64,000 nucleotides of DNA from Piscicola geometra. Its lineage: Eukaryota > Annelida > Clitellata > Hirudinida > Piscicolidae. The stretch covers positions 248,501 to 312,500 of the forward strand of contig OX030964.1 in NCBI GenBank assembly GCA_943735955.1, given 5' to 3'. Positions 21,901-33,900 of this stretch are shown piece by piece. How positions within the stretch are numbered: position 1 is the stretch's first letter; the number at the start of each line of letters is the position of its first letter. The position numbers were made by a program, and so were the translations under genes. Under the pieces are notes generated by a model that was given only the letters and a program-made list of their open reading frames with translations, searched no databases and was not told the origin of the DNA.

Positions 21901-24900
21901 TGGTGCAGTGGTGGTGCAGTGGCAGAGTGGTGCAGTGGTGGTGCAGTGGCAGGGTGGTGCAGTGGTGGTGCAGTGGCAGGGTGGTGCAGTGGTGGTGCAG
22001 CGGGAGGGTGGTGCAGTGGGAATGTGGTGCAGGGGGAGGGTGGTGCAGTGGCAGGGTGGTGCAGGGGGAGGGTGGTGCAGTGGTGGTGCAGTGGGAGGGT
22101 GGTGCAGGGAGAGGGTGGTGCAGTGGTGGTGCAGTGGGAGGGTGGTGCAGGGGGAGGGTGGTGTAGTGGGAGGGTGGTGCAGTGGGAGGGTGGTGCAGTG
22201 GGAGGGTGGTGCAGTGGGAGGGTGGTGCAGTGGGAGGTTGGTGCAGTGGGAGGGTGGTGCAGTGGGAGGTTGGTGCAGTGGGAGGGTGGTACAGTGGGAG
22301 GGTGGTGCAGTGGGAGGGTGGTGCAGTGGTGGTGCAGTGGGAGGGTGGTGCAGTGGGTTGTTGGTGCAGTGGGAGGTTGGTGCAGTGGGAGGGTGGTGCA
22401 GTGGTGGTGCAGTGGCAGGGTGGTGCAGTGGCAGGGTGGTGCAGTGGTGGTGCAGTGGTGGTGCAGTGGCAGGGTGGTGCAGTGGTGGTGCAGTGGTGGT
22501 GCAGGGGGAGGGTGGTGCAGTGGTGGTGCAGTGGCAGGGTGGTGCAGTGGTGGTGCAGTGGCAGGGTGGTGCAGTGGTGGTGCAGTGGCAGGGTGGTGCA
22601 GTGGTGGTGCAGTGGTGGTGCAGTGGTGGTGCAGTGGTGGTGCAGTGGCAGGGTGGTGCAGTGGTGGTGCAGTGGCAGGGTGGTGCAGTGGCAGGGTGGT
22701 GCAGTGGTGGTGCAGTGGTGGTGCAGGGGGAGGGTGGTGCAGTGGTGGTGCAGTAGTGGTGCAGTGGCAGGGTGGTGCAGTGGTGGTGCAGTGGCAGGGT
22801 GGTGCAGTGGTGGTGCAGTGGCAGGGTGGTGCAGTGGTGGTGCAGTGGAAGGGTGGTGCAGTGGGAGGGTGGTGCAGGGGGAGGGTGGTGCAGTGGCAGG
22901 GTGGTGCAGGAGGAGGGTGGTGCAGTGGTGGTGCAGTGGGAGGGTGGTGCAGGGGGAGGGTGGTGCAGGGGGAGGGTGGTGCAGTGGTGGTGCAGTGGGA
23001 GGGTGGTGCAGGGGGAGAGTGGTGCAGGGGGAGGGTGGTGCAGTGGCAGGGTGGTGCAGGGGGAGGGTGGTGCAGTGATGGTGCAGTGGGAGGGTGGTGC
23101 AGGGGGAGGGTGGTGCAGTGGGAGGGTGGTGCAGTGGGAGGGTGGTGCAGTGGGAGGGTGGTGCAGTGGGAGGTTGGTGCAGTGGGAGGGTGGTGCAGTG
23201 GGAGGTTGGTGCAGTGGGAGGGTGGTGCAGTGGGAGGTTGGTGCAGTGGGAGGGTGGTGCAGTGGGAGGGTGGTGCAGGGGGAGGGTGGTGCAGTGGGAG
23301 GGTGGTGCAGTGGGAGGGTGGTGCAGGGGGAGGGTGGTGCAGTGGGAGGTTGGTGCAGTGGGAGGTTGGTGCAGTGGGAGGTTGGTGCAGTGGGAGGGTG
23401 GCGCAGTGAGAGGGTGGTGCAGTGGGAGGGTGGTGCAGTGGTGGCGCAGTGGCAGGGTGGTGCAGTGGGAGGGTGGTGCAGTGAGAGGGTGGTGCAGTTG
23501 GAGGGTGGTGCAGTGGGAGGTTGGTGCAGTGGGAGGGTGGTGCAGTGGGAGGGTGGCGCAGTGGGAGGGTGGTGCAGTGGTGGTGCAGTGGCAGGGTGGT
23601 GCAGTGGCAGGGTGGTGCAGTGGTGGTGCAGTGGTGGTGCAGTGGCAGGGTGGTGCAGTGATGGTACAGTGGTGGTGCAGGGGGAGGGTGGTGCAGTGGT
23701 GGTGCAGTGGCAGGGTGGTGCAGTGGTGGTGCAGTGGCAGGGTGGTGCAGTGGTGGTGCAGTGGCAGGGTGGTGCAGTGGTGGTGCAGTGGTGGTGCAGT
23801 GGTGGTGCAGTGGCAGGGTGGTGCAGTGGCAGGGTGGTGCAGTGGTGGTGCAGGGGGAGGGTGGTGCAGTGGTGGTGCAGTGGCAGAGTGGTGCAGTGGT
23901 GGTGCAGTGGCAGGGTGGTGCAGTGGTGGTGCAGTGGCAGGGTGGTGCAGTGGTGGTGCAGTGGGAGGGTGGTGCAGTGGGAATGTGGTGCAGGGGGAGG
24001 GTGGTGCAGTGGCAGGGTGGTGCAGGGGGAGGGTGGTGCAGTGGTGGTGCAGTGGGAGGGTGGTGCAGGGAGAGGGTGGTGCAGTGGTGGTGCAGTGGGA
24101 GGGTGGTGCAGGGGGAGGGTGGTGTAGTGGGAGGGTGGTGCAGTGGGAGGGTGGTGCAGTGGGAGGGTGGTGCAGTGGGAGGGTGGTGCAGTGGGAGGTT
24201 GGTGCAGTGGGAGGGTGGTGCAGTGGGAGGTTGGTGCAGTGGGAGGGTGGTGCAGTGGGAGGGTGGTGCAGTGGGAGGGTAGTGCAGTGGTGGTGCAGTG
24301 GGAGGGTGGTGCAGTGGTGGTGCAGTGGGAGGGTGGTGCAGTGGGTTGTTGGTGCAGTGGGAGGTTGGTGCAGTGGGAGGGTGGTGCAGTGGGAGGGTGG
24401 TGCAGGGGGAGGGTGGTGCAGTGGGAGGGTGGTGCAGTGGGAGGGTGGTGCAGGGGGAGGGTGGTGCAGTGGGAGGTTGGTGCAGTGGGAGGTTGGTGCA
24501 GTGGGAGGTTGGTGCAGTGGGAGGGTGGCGCAGTGAGAGGGTGGTGCAATGGGAGGGTGGTGCAGTGGTGGCGCAGTGGCAGGGTGGTGCAGTGGGAGGG
24601 TGGTGCAGTGAGAGGGTGGTGCAGTTGGAGGGTGGTGCAGTGGGAGGTTGGTGCAGTGGGAGGGTGGTGCAGTGGGAGGGTGGCGCAGTGGGAGGGTGGT
24701 GCAGTGGTGGTGCAGTGGCAGGGTGGTGCAGTGGCAGGGTGGTGCAGTGGTGGTGCAGTGGCAGGGTGGTGCAGTGGCAGGGTGGTGCAGTGGTGGTGCA
24801 GGGGGAGGGTGGTGCAGTGGTGGTGCAGTGGCAGGGTGGTGCAGTGGTGGTGCAGTGGCAGGGTGGTGCAGTGGTGGTGCAGTGGCAGGGTGGTGCAGTG

Positions 24901-27900
24901 GTGGTGCAGTGGTGGTGCAGTAGTGGTGCAGTGGTGGTGCAGTGGCAGGGTGGTGCAGTGGTGGTGCAGTGGCAGGGTGGTGCAGTTGCAGGGTGGTGCA
25001 GTGGTGGTGCAGTGGTGGTGCAGGGGGAGGGTGGTGCAGTGGTGGTGCAGTGGCAGGGTGGTGCAGTGGTGGTGCAGTGGCAGGGTGGTGCAGTGGCAGG
25101 GTGGTGCAGTGGTGGTGCAGTGGGAGGGTGGTGCAGTGGGAGGGTGGTGCAGGGGGAGAGTGGTGCAGTGGCAGGGTGGTGCAGGGGGAGGGTGGTGCAG
25201 TGGTGGTGCAGTGGGAGGGTGGTGCAGGGGGAGGGTGGTGCAGTGGTGGTGCAGTGGGAGGGTGGTGCAGGGGGAGGGTGGTGTAGTGGGAGGGTGGTGC
25301 AGGGGGAGGGTGGTGCAGTGGGAGGGTGGTGCAGTGGGAGGGTGGTGCAGGGGAAGGTTGGTGCAGTGGGAGGTTGGTGCAGTGGGAGGGTGGCGCAGTG
25401 AGAGGGTGGTGCAGTGGGAGGGTGGTGCAGTGGTGGCGCAGTGGCAGGGTGGTGCAGTGGGAGGGTGGTGCAGTGAGAGGGTGGTGCAGGGGGAGGGTGG
25501 TGCAGTGGGAGGGTGGTGCAGTGGGAGGGTGGTGCAGGGGGAGGTTGGTGCAGTGGGAGGTTGGTGCAGTAGGAGGGTGGCGCAGTGGGAGGGTGGTGCA
25601 GGGGGAGGTTGGTGCAGTGGGAGGTTAGTGCAGTGGGAGGGTGGCGCAGTGAGAGGGTGGTGCAGTGGGAGGGTGGTGCAGTGGTGGCGCAGTGGCAGGG
25701 TGGTGCAGTGGGAGGGTGGTGCAGTGAGAGGGTGGTGCAGTTGGAGGGTGGTGCAGTGGGAGGTTGGTGCAGTGGGAGGGTGGTGCAGTGGGAGGGTTGC
25801 GCAGTGGGAGGGTGGTGCAGTGGTGGTGCAGTGGCAGGGTGGTGCAGTGGCAGGGTGGTGTAGTGGTGGTGCAGTGGCAGGGTGGTGCAGTGGTGGTGCA
25901 GTGGTGGTGCAGGGGGAGGGTGGTGCAGTGGTGGTGCAGTGGTGGTGCAGTGGCAGGGTGGTGCAGTGGTGGTGCAGTGGCAGGCTGGTGCAGTGGTGGT
26001 GCAGTGGTGGTGCAGGGGGAGGGTGGTGCAGTGGTGGTGCAGTGGCAGGGTGGTGCAGTGGTGGTGCAGTGGCAGGGTGGTGCAGTGGTGGTGCAGTGGC
26101 AAGGTGGTGCAGTGGTGGTGCAGTGGGAGGGTGGTGCAGTGGGAGGGTGGTGCAGGGAGAGGGTGGTGCAGTGGCAGGGTGGTGCAGGGGGAGGGTGGTG
26201 CAGTTGTGGTGCAGTGAGAGGGTGGTGCAGGGGGAGGGTGGTGCAGTGGTGGTGCAGTGGGAGGGTGGTGCAGGGGGAGGGTGGTGCAGTGGGAGGGTGG
26301 TGCAGTGGAAGGGTGGTGCAGGGGGAGGGTGGTGCAGTGGGAGGGTGGTGCAGTGGGAGGGTGGTGCAGGGGGAGGGTGGTGCAGTGGGAGGTTGGTGCA
26401 GTGGGAGGTTGGTGCAGTGGGAGGTTGGTGCAGTGGGAGGGTGGCGCAGTGAGAGGGTGGTGCAGTGGGAGGGTGGTGCAGTGGTGGCGCAGTGGCAGGG
26501 TGGTGCAGTGGGAGGGTGGTGCAGTGAGAGGGTGGTGCAGTTAGAGGGTGGTGCAGTGGGAGGTTGGTGCAGTGGGAGGGTGGTGCAGTGGGAGGGTGGC
26601 GCAGTGGCAGGGTGGTGCAGTGGTGGTGCAGTGGTGGTGCAGTGGCAGGGTGGTGCAGTGGTGGTGCAGTGGTGGTGCAGGGGGAGGGTGGTGCAGTGGT
26701 GGTGCAGTGGCAGGGTGGTGCAGTGGTGGTGCAGTGGCAGGGTGGTGCAGTGGTGGTGCAGTGGTGGTGCAGTGGTGGTGCAGTGGTGGTGCAGTGGTGG
26801 TGCAGTGGCAGGGTGGTGCAGTGGTGGTGCAGTGGCAGGGTGGTGCAGTGGCAGGGTGGTGCAGTGGTGGTGCAGTGGTGGTGCAGGGGGAGGGTGGTGC
26901 AGTGGTGGTGCAGTGGTGGTGCAGTCGCAGGGTGGTGCAGTGGTGGTGCAGTGGCAGGGTGGTGCAGTGGTGGTGCAGTGGCAGGGTGGTGCAGTGGTGG
27001 TGCAGTGGGAGGGTGGTGCAGTGGGAGGGTGGTGCAGGGGGAGGGTGGTGCAGTGGCAGGGTGGTGCAGGAGGAGGGTGGTGCAGTGGTGGTGCAGTGGG
27101 AGGGTGGTGCAGGGGGAGGGTGGTGCAGGGGGAGGGTGGTGCAGTGGTGGTGCAGTGGGAGGGTGGTGCAGGGGGAGGGTGGTGCAGGGGGAGGGTGGTG
27201 CAGTGGCAGGGTGGTGCAGGGGGAGGGTGGTGCAGTGATGGTGCAGTGGGAGGGTGGTGCAGGGGGAAGGTGGTGCAGTGGGAGGGTGGTGCAGTGGGAG
27301 GGTGGTGCAGTGGGAGGGTGGTGCAGTGGGAGGTTGGTGCAGTGGGAGGGTGGTGCAGTGGGAGGTTGGTGCAGTGGGAGGGTGGTGCAGTGGGAGGTTG
27401 GTGCAGTGGGAGGGTGGTGCAGTGGGAGGGTGGTGCAGGGGGAGGGTGGTGCAGGGGGAGGGTGGTGCAGTGGTGGTGCAGTGGGAGGGTGGTGCAGGGG
27501 GAGGGTGGTGCAGGGGGAGGGTGGTGCAGTGGCAGGGTGGTGCAGGGGGAGGGTGGTGCAGTGATGGTGCAGTGGGAGGGTGGTGCAGGGGGAAGGTGGT
27601 GCAGTGGGAGGGTGGTGCAGTGGGAGGGTGGTGCAGTGGGAGGGTGGTGCAGTGGGAGGTTGGTGCAGTGGGAGGGTGGTGCAGTGGGAGGTTGGTGCAG
27701 TGGGAGGGTGGTGCAGTGGGAGGTTGGTGCAGTGGGAGTGTGGTGCAGTGGGAGGGTGGTGCAGGGGGAGGGTGGTGCAGTGGGAGGGTGGTGCAGTGGG
27801 AGGGTGGTGCAGGGGGAGGGTGGTGCAGTGGGAGGTTGGTGCAGTGGGAGGTTGGTGCAGTGGGAGGTTGGTGCAGTGGGAGGGTGCCGCAGTGAGAGGG

Positions 27901-30900
27901 TGGTGCAGTGGGAGGGTGGTGCAGTGGTGGCGCAGTGGCAGGGTGGTGCAGTGGGAGGGTGGTTCAGTGAGAGGGTGGTGCAGTTGGAGGGTGGTGCAGT
28001 GGGAGGTTGGTGCAGCGGGAGGGTGGTGCAGTGGGAGGGTGGCGCAGTGGGAGGGTGGTGCAGTGGTGGTGCAGTGGCAGGGTGGTGCAGTGGCAGGGTG
28101 GTGCAGTGGCAGGGTGGTGCAGTGGTGGTGCAGTGGTGGTGCAGTGGCAGGGTGGTGCAGTGGTGGTGCAGTGGTGGTGCAGGGGGAGGGTGGTGCAGTG
28201 GTGGTGCAGTGGCAGGGTGGTGCAGTGGTGGTGCAGTGGCAGGGTGGTGCAGTGGTGGTGCAGTGGCAGGGTGGTGCAGTGGTGGTGCAGTGGTGGTGCA
28301 GTGGTGGTGCAGTGGTGGTGCAGTGGCAGGGTGGTGCAGTGGCAGGGTGGTGCAGTGGTGGTGCAGGGGGAGGGTGGTGCAGTGGTGGTGCAGTGGCAGA
28401 GTGGTGCAGTGGTGGTGCAGTGGCAGGGTGGTGCAGTGGTGGTGCAGTGGCAGGGTGGTGCAGTGGTGGTGCAGTGGGAGGGTGGTGCAGTGGAAATGTG
28501 GTGCAGGGGGAGGGTGGTGCAGTGGCAGGGTGGTGCAGGGGGAGGGTGGTGCAGTGGTGGTGCAGTGGGAGGGTGGTGCAGGGAGAGGGTGGTGCAGTGG
28601 TGGTGCAGTGGGAGGGTGGTGCAGGGGGAGGGTGGTGTAGTGGGAGGGTGGTGCAGTGGGAGGGTGGTGCAGTGGGAGGGTGGTGCAGTGGGAGGGTGGT
28701 GCAGTGGGAGGTTGGTGCAGTGGGAGGGTGGTGCAGTGGGAGGTTGGTGCAGTGGGAGGGTGGTGCAGTGGGAGGGTGGTGCAGTGGGAGGGTGGTGCAG
28801 TGGTGGTGCAGTGGGAGGGTGGTGCAGTGGTGGTGCAGTGGGAGGGTGGTGCAGTGGGTTGTTGGTGCAGTGGGAGGTTGGTGCAGTGGGAGGGTGGTGC
28901 AGTGGGAGGGTGGTGCAGGGGGAGGGTGGTGCAGTGGCAGGGTGGTGCAGTGGCAGGGTGGTGCAGTGGTGGTGCAGTGGTGGTGCAGTGGCAGGGTGGT
29001 GCAGTGGTGGTGCAGTGGTGGTGCAGGGGGAGGGTGGTGCAGTGGTGGTGCAGTGAAAGGGTGGTGCAGTGGTGGTGCAGTGGCAGGGTGGTGCAGTGGT
29101 GGTGCAGTGGCAGGGTGGTGCAGTGGTGGTGCAGTGGTGGTGCAGTGGTGGTGCAGTGGTGGTGCAGTGGCAGGGTGGTGCAGTGGCAGGGTGGTGCAGT
29201 GGTGGTGCAGTGGGAGGGTGGTGCAGTGGGAGGGTGGTGCAGTGGGAGGTTGGTGCAGTGGGAGGGTGGTGCAGTGGGAGGTTGGTGCAGTGGGAGGGTG
29301 GTGCAGTGGGAGGGTGGTGCAGTGGGAGGGTGGTGCAGTGGGAGGGTGGTGCAGTGGGAGGGTGGTGCAGTGGTGGTGCAGTGGGAGGGTGGTGCAGTGG
29401 GTTGTTGGTGCAGTGGGAGGTTGGTGCAGTGGGAGGGTGGTGCAGTGGGAGGGTGGTGCAGGGGGAGGGTGGTGCAGTGGGAGGGTGGTGCAGTGGGAGG
29501 GTGGTGCAGGGGGAGGGTGGTGCAGTGGGAGGTTGGTGCAGTGGGAGGTTGGTGCAGTGGGAGGTTGGTGCAGTGGGAGGGTGGCGCAGTGAGAGGGTGG
29601 TGCAGTGGGAGGGTGGTGCAGTGGTGGCGCAGTGGCAGGGTGGTGCAGTGGGAGGGTGGTGCAGTGAGAGGGTGGTGCAGTGGGAGGGTGGTGCAGTGGT
29701 GGCGCAGTGGCAGGGTGGTGCAGTGGGAGGGTGGTGCAGTGGGAGGGTGGCGCAGTGGGAGGGTGGTGCAGTGGTGGTGCAGTGGCAGGGTGGTGCAGTG
29801 GCAGGGTGGTGCAGTGGTGGTGCAGTGGCAGGGTGGTGCAGTGGCAGGGTGGTGCAGTGGTGGTGCAGAGGGAGGGTGGTGCAGTGGTGGTGCAGTGGCA
29901 GGGTGGTGCAGTGGTGGTGCAGTGGCAGGGTGGTGCAGTGGTGGTGCAGTGGCAGGGTGGTGCAGTGGTGGTGCAGTGGTGGTGCAGTAGTGGTGCAGTG
30001 GTGGTGCAGTGGCAGGGTGGTGCAGTGGTGGTGCAGTGGCAGGGTGGTGCAGTTGCAGGGTGGTGCAGTGGTGGTGCAGTGGTGGTGCAGGGGGAGGGTG
30101 GTGCAGTGGTGGTGCAGTGGCAGGGTGGTGCAGTGGTGGTGCAGTGGCAGGGTGGTGCAGTGGCAGGGTGGTGCAGTGGTGGTGCAGTGGGAGGGTGGTG
30201 CAGTGGGAGGGTGGTGCAGGGGGAGAGTGGTGCAGTGGCAGGGTGGTGCAGGGGGAGGGTGGTGCAGTGGTGGTGCAGTGGGAGGGTGGTGCAGGGGGAG
30301 GGTGGTGCAGTGGTGGTGCAGTGGGAGGGTGGTGCAGGGGGAGGGTGGTGTAGTGGGAGGGTGGTGCAGGGGGAGGGTGGTGCAGTGGGAGGGTGGTGCA
30401 GTGGGAGGGTGGTGCAGGGGGAGGTTGGTGCAGTGGGAGGTTGGTGCAGTGGGAGGGTGGCGCAGTGAGAGGGTGGTGCAGTGGGAGGGTGGTGCAGTGG
30501 TGGCGCAGTGGCAGGGTGGTGCAGTGGGAGGGTGGTGCAGTGAGAGGGTGGTGCAGGGGGAGGGTGGTGCAGTGGGAGGGTGGTGCAGTGGGAGGGTGGT
30601 GCAGGGGGAGGTTGGTGCAGTGGGAGGTTGGTGCAGTAGGAGGGTGGCGCAGTGGGAGGGTGGTGCAGGGGGAGGTTGGTGCAGTGGGAGGTTAGTGCAG
30701 TGGGAGGGTGGCGCAGTGAGAGGGTGGTGCAGTGGGAGGGTGGTGCAGTGGTGGCGCAGTGGCAGGGTGGTGCAGTGGGAGGGTGGTGCAGTGAGAGGGT
30801 GGTGCAGTTGGAGGGTGGTGCAGTGGGAGGTTGGTGCAGTGGGAGGGTGGTGCAGTGGGAGGGTTGCGCAGTGGGAGGGTGGTGCAGTGGTGGTGCAGTG

Positions 30901-33900
30901 GCAGGGTGGTGCAGTGGCAGGGTGGTGTAGTGGTGGTGCAGTGGCAGGGTGGTGCAGTGGTGGTGCAGTGGTGGTGCAGGGGGAGGGTGGTGCAGTGGTG
31001 GTGCAGTGGTGGTGCAGTGGCAGGGTGGTGCAGTGGTGGTGCAGTGGCAGGCTGGTGCAGTGGTGGTGCAGTGGTGGTGCAGGGGGAGGGTGGTGCAGTG
31101 GTGGTGCAGTGGCAGGGTGGTGCAGTGGTGGTGCAGTGGCAGGGTGGTGCAGTGGTGGTGCAGTGGCAAGGTGGTGCAGTGGTGGTGCAGTGGGAGGGTG
31201 GTGCAGTGGGAGGGTGGTGCAGGGAGAGGGTGGTGCAGTGGCAGGGTGGTGCAGGGGGAGGGTGGTGCAGTTGTGGTGCAGTGAGAGGGTGGTGCAGGGG
31301 GAGGGTGGTGCAGTGGTGGTGCAGTGGGAGGGTGGTGCAGGGGGAGGGTGGTGCAGTGGGAGGGTGGTGCAGTGGAAGGGTGGTGCAGGGGGAGGGTGGT
31401 GCAGTGGGAGGGTGGTGCAGTGGGAGGGTGGTGCAGGGGGAGGGTGGTGCAGTGGGAGGTTGGTGCAGTGGGAGGTTGGTGCAGTGGGAGGTTGGTGCAG
31501 TGGGAGGGTGGCGCAGTGAGAGGGTGGTGCAGTGGGAGGGTGGTGCAGTGGTGGCGCAGTGGCAGGGTGGTGCAGTGGGAGGGTGGTGCAGTGAGAGGGT
31601 GGTGCAGTTAGAGGGTGGTGCAGTGGGAGGTTGGTGCAGTGGGAGGGTGGTGCAGTGGGAGGGTGGCGCAGTGGCAGGGTGGTGCAGTGGTGGTGCAGTG
31701 GTGGTGCAGTGGCAGGGTGGTGCAGTGGTGGTGCAGTGGTGGTGCAGGGGGAGGGTGGTGCAGTGGTGGTGCAGTGGCAGGGTGGTGCAGTGGTGGTGCA
31801 GTGGCAGGGTGGTGCAGTGGTGGTGCAGTGGTGGTGCAGTGGTGGTGCAGTGGTGGTGCAGTGGTGGTGCAGTGGTGGTGCAGTGGCAGGGTGGTGCAGT
31901 GGTGGTGCAGTGGCAGGGTGGTGCAGTGGCAGGGTGGTGCAGTGGTGGTGCAGTGGTGGTGCAGGGGGAGGGTGGTGCAGTGGTGGTGCAGTGGTGGTGC
32001 AGTCGCAGGGTGGTGCAGTGGTGGTGCAGTGGCAGGGTGGTGCAGTGGTGGTGCAGTGGCAGGGTGGTGCAGTGGTGGTGCAGTGGGAGGGTGGTGCAGT
32101 GGGAGGGTGGTGCAGGGGGAGGGTGGTGCAGTGGCAGGGTGGTGCAGGAGGAGGGTGGTGCAGTGGTGGTGCAGTGGGAGGGTGGTGCAGGGGGAGGGTG
32201 GTGCAGGGGGAGGGTGGTGCAGTGGTGGTGCTGTGGGAGGGTGGTGCAGGGGGAGGGTGGTGCAGGGGGAGGGTGGTGCAGTGGCAGGGTGGTGCAGGGG
32301 GAGGGTGGTGCAGTGATGGTGCAGTGGGAGGGTGGTGCAGGGGGAAGGTGGTGCAGTGGGAGGGTGGTGCAGTGGGAGGGTGGTGCAGTGGGAGGGTGGT
32401 GCAGTGGGAGGTTGGTGCAGTGGGAGGGTGGTGCAGTGGGAGGTTGGTGCAGTGGGAGGGTGGTGCAGTGGGAGGTTGGTGCAGTGGGAGGGTGGTGCAG
32501 TGGGAGGGTGGTGCAGGGGGAGGGTGGTGCAGGGGGAGGGTGGTGCAGTGGTGGTGCAGTGGGAGGGTGGTGCAGGGGGAGGGTGGTGCAGGGGGAGGGT
32601 GGTGCAGTGGCAGGGTGGTGCAGGGGGAGGGTGGTGCAGTGATGGTGCAGTGGGAGGGTGGTGCAGGGGGAAGGTGGTGCAGTGGGAGGGTGGTGCAGTG
32701 GGAGGGTGGTGCAGTGGGAGGGTGGTGCAGTGGGAGGTTGGTGCAGTGGGAGGGTGGTGCAGTGGGAGGTTGGTGCAGTGGGAGGGTGGTGCAGTGGGAG
32801 GTTGGTGCAGTGGGAGGGTGGTGCAGTGGGAGGGTGGTGCAGGGGGAGGGTGGTGCAGTGGGAGGGTGGTGCAGTGGGAGGGTGGTGCAGGGGGAGGGTG
32901 GTGCAGTGGGAGGTTGGTGCAGTGGGAGGTTGGTGCAGTGGGAGGTTGGTGCAGTGGGAGGGTGGCGCAGTGAGAGGGTGGTGCAGTGGGAGGGTGGTGC
33001 AGTGGTGGCGCAGTGGCAGGGTGGTGCAGTGGGAGGGTGGTGCAGTGAGAGGGTGGTGCAGTTGGAGGGTGGTGCAGTGGGAGGTTGGTGCAGCGGGAGG
33101 GTGGTGCAGTGGGAGGGTGGCGCAGTGGGAGGGTGGTGCAGTGGTGGTGCAGTGGCAGGGTGGTGCAGTGGCAGGGTGGTGCAGTGGCAGGGTGGTGCAG
33201 TGGTGGTGCAGTGGTGGTGCAGTGGCAGGGTGGTGCAGTGGTGGTGCAGTGGTGGTGCAGGGGGAGGGTGGTGCAGTGGTGGTGCAGTGGCAGGGTGGTG
33301 CAGTGGTGGTGCAGTGGCAGGGTGGTGCAGTGGTGGTGCAGTGGCAGGGTGGTGCAGTGGTGGTGCAGTGGTGGTGCAGTGGTGGTGCAGTGGTGGTGCA
33401 GTGGCAGGGTGGTGCAGTGGCAGGGTGGTGCAGTGGTGGTGCAGGGGGAGGGTGGTGCAGTGGTGGTGCAGTGGCAGGGTGGTGCAGTGGTGGTGCAGTG
33501 GCAGGGTGGTGCAGTGGTGGTGCAGTGGGAGGGTGGTGCAGTGGAAATGTGGTGCAGGGGGAGGGTGGTGCAGTGGCAGGGTGGTGCAGGGGGAGGGTGG
33601 TGCAGTGGTGGTGCAGTGGGAGGGTGGTGCAGGGAGAGGGTGGTGCAGTGGTGGTGCAGTGGGAGGGTGGTGCAGGGGGAGGGTGGTGTAGTGGGAGGGT
33701 GGTGCAGTGGGAGGGTGGTGCAGTGGGAGGGTGGTGCAGTGGGAGGGTGGTGCAGTGGGAGGTTGGTGCAGTGGGAGGGTGGTGCAGTGGGAGGTTGGTG
33801 CAGTGGGAGGGTGGTGCAGTGGGAGGGTGGTGCAGTGGGAGGGTGGTGCAGTGGTGGTGCAGTGGGAGGGTGGTGCAGTGGTGGTGCAGTGGGAGGGTGG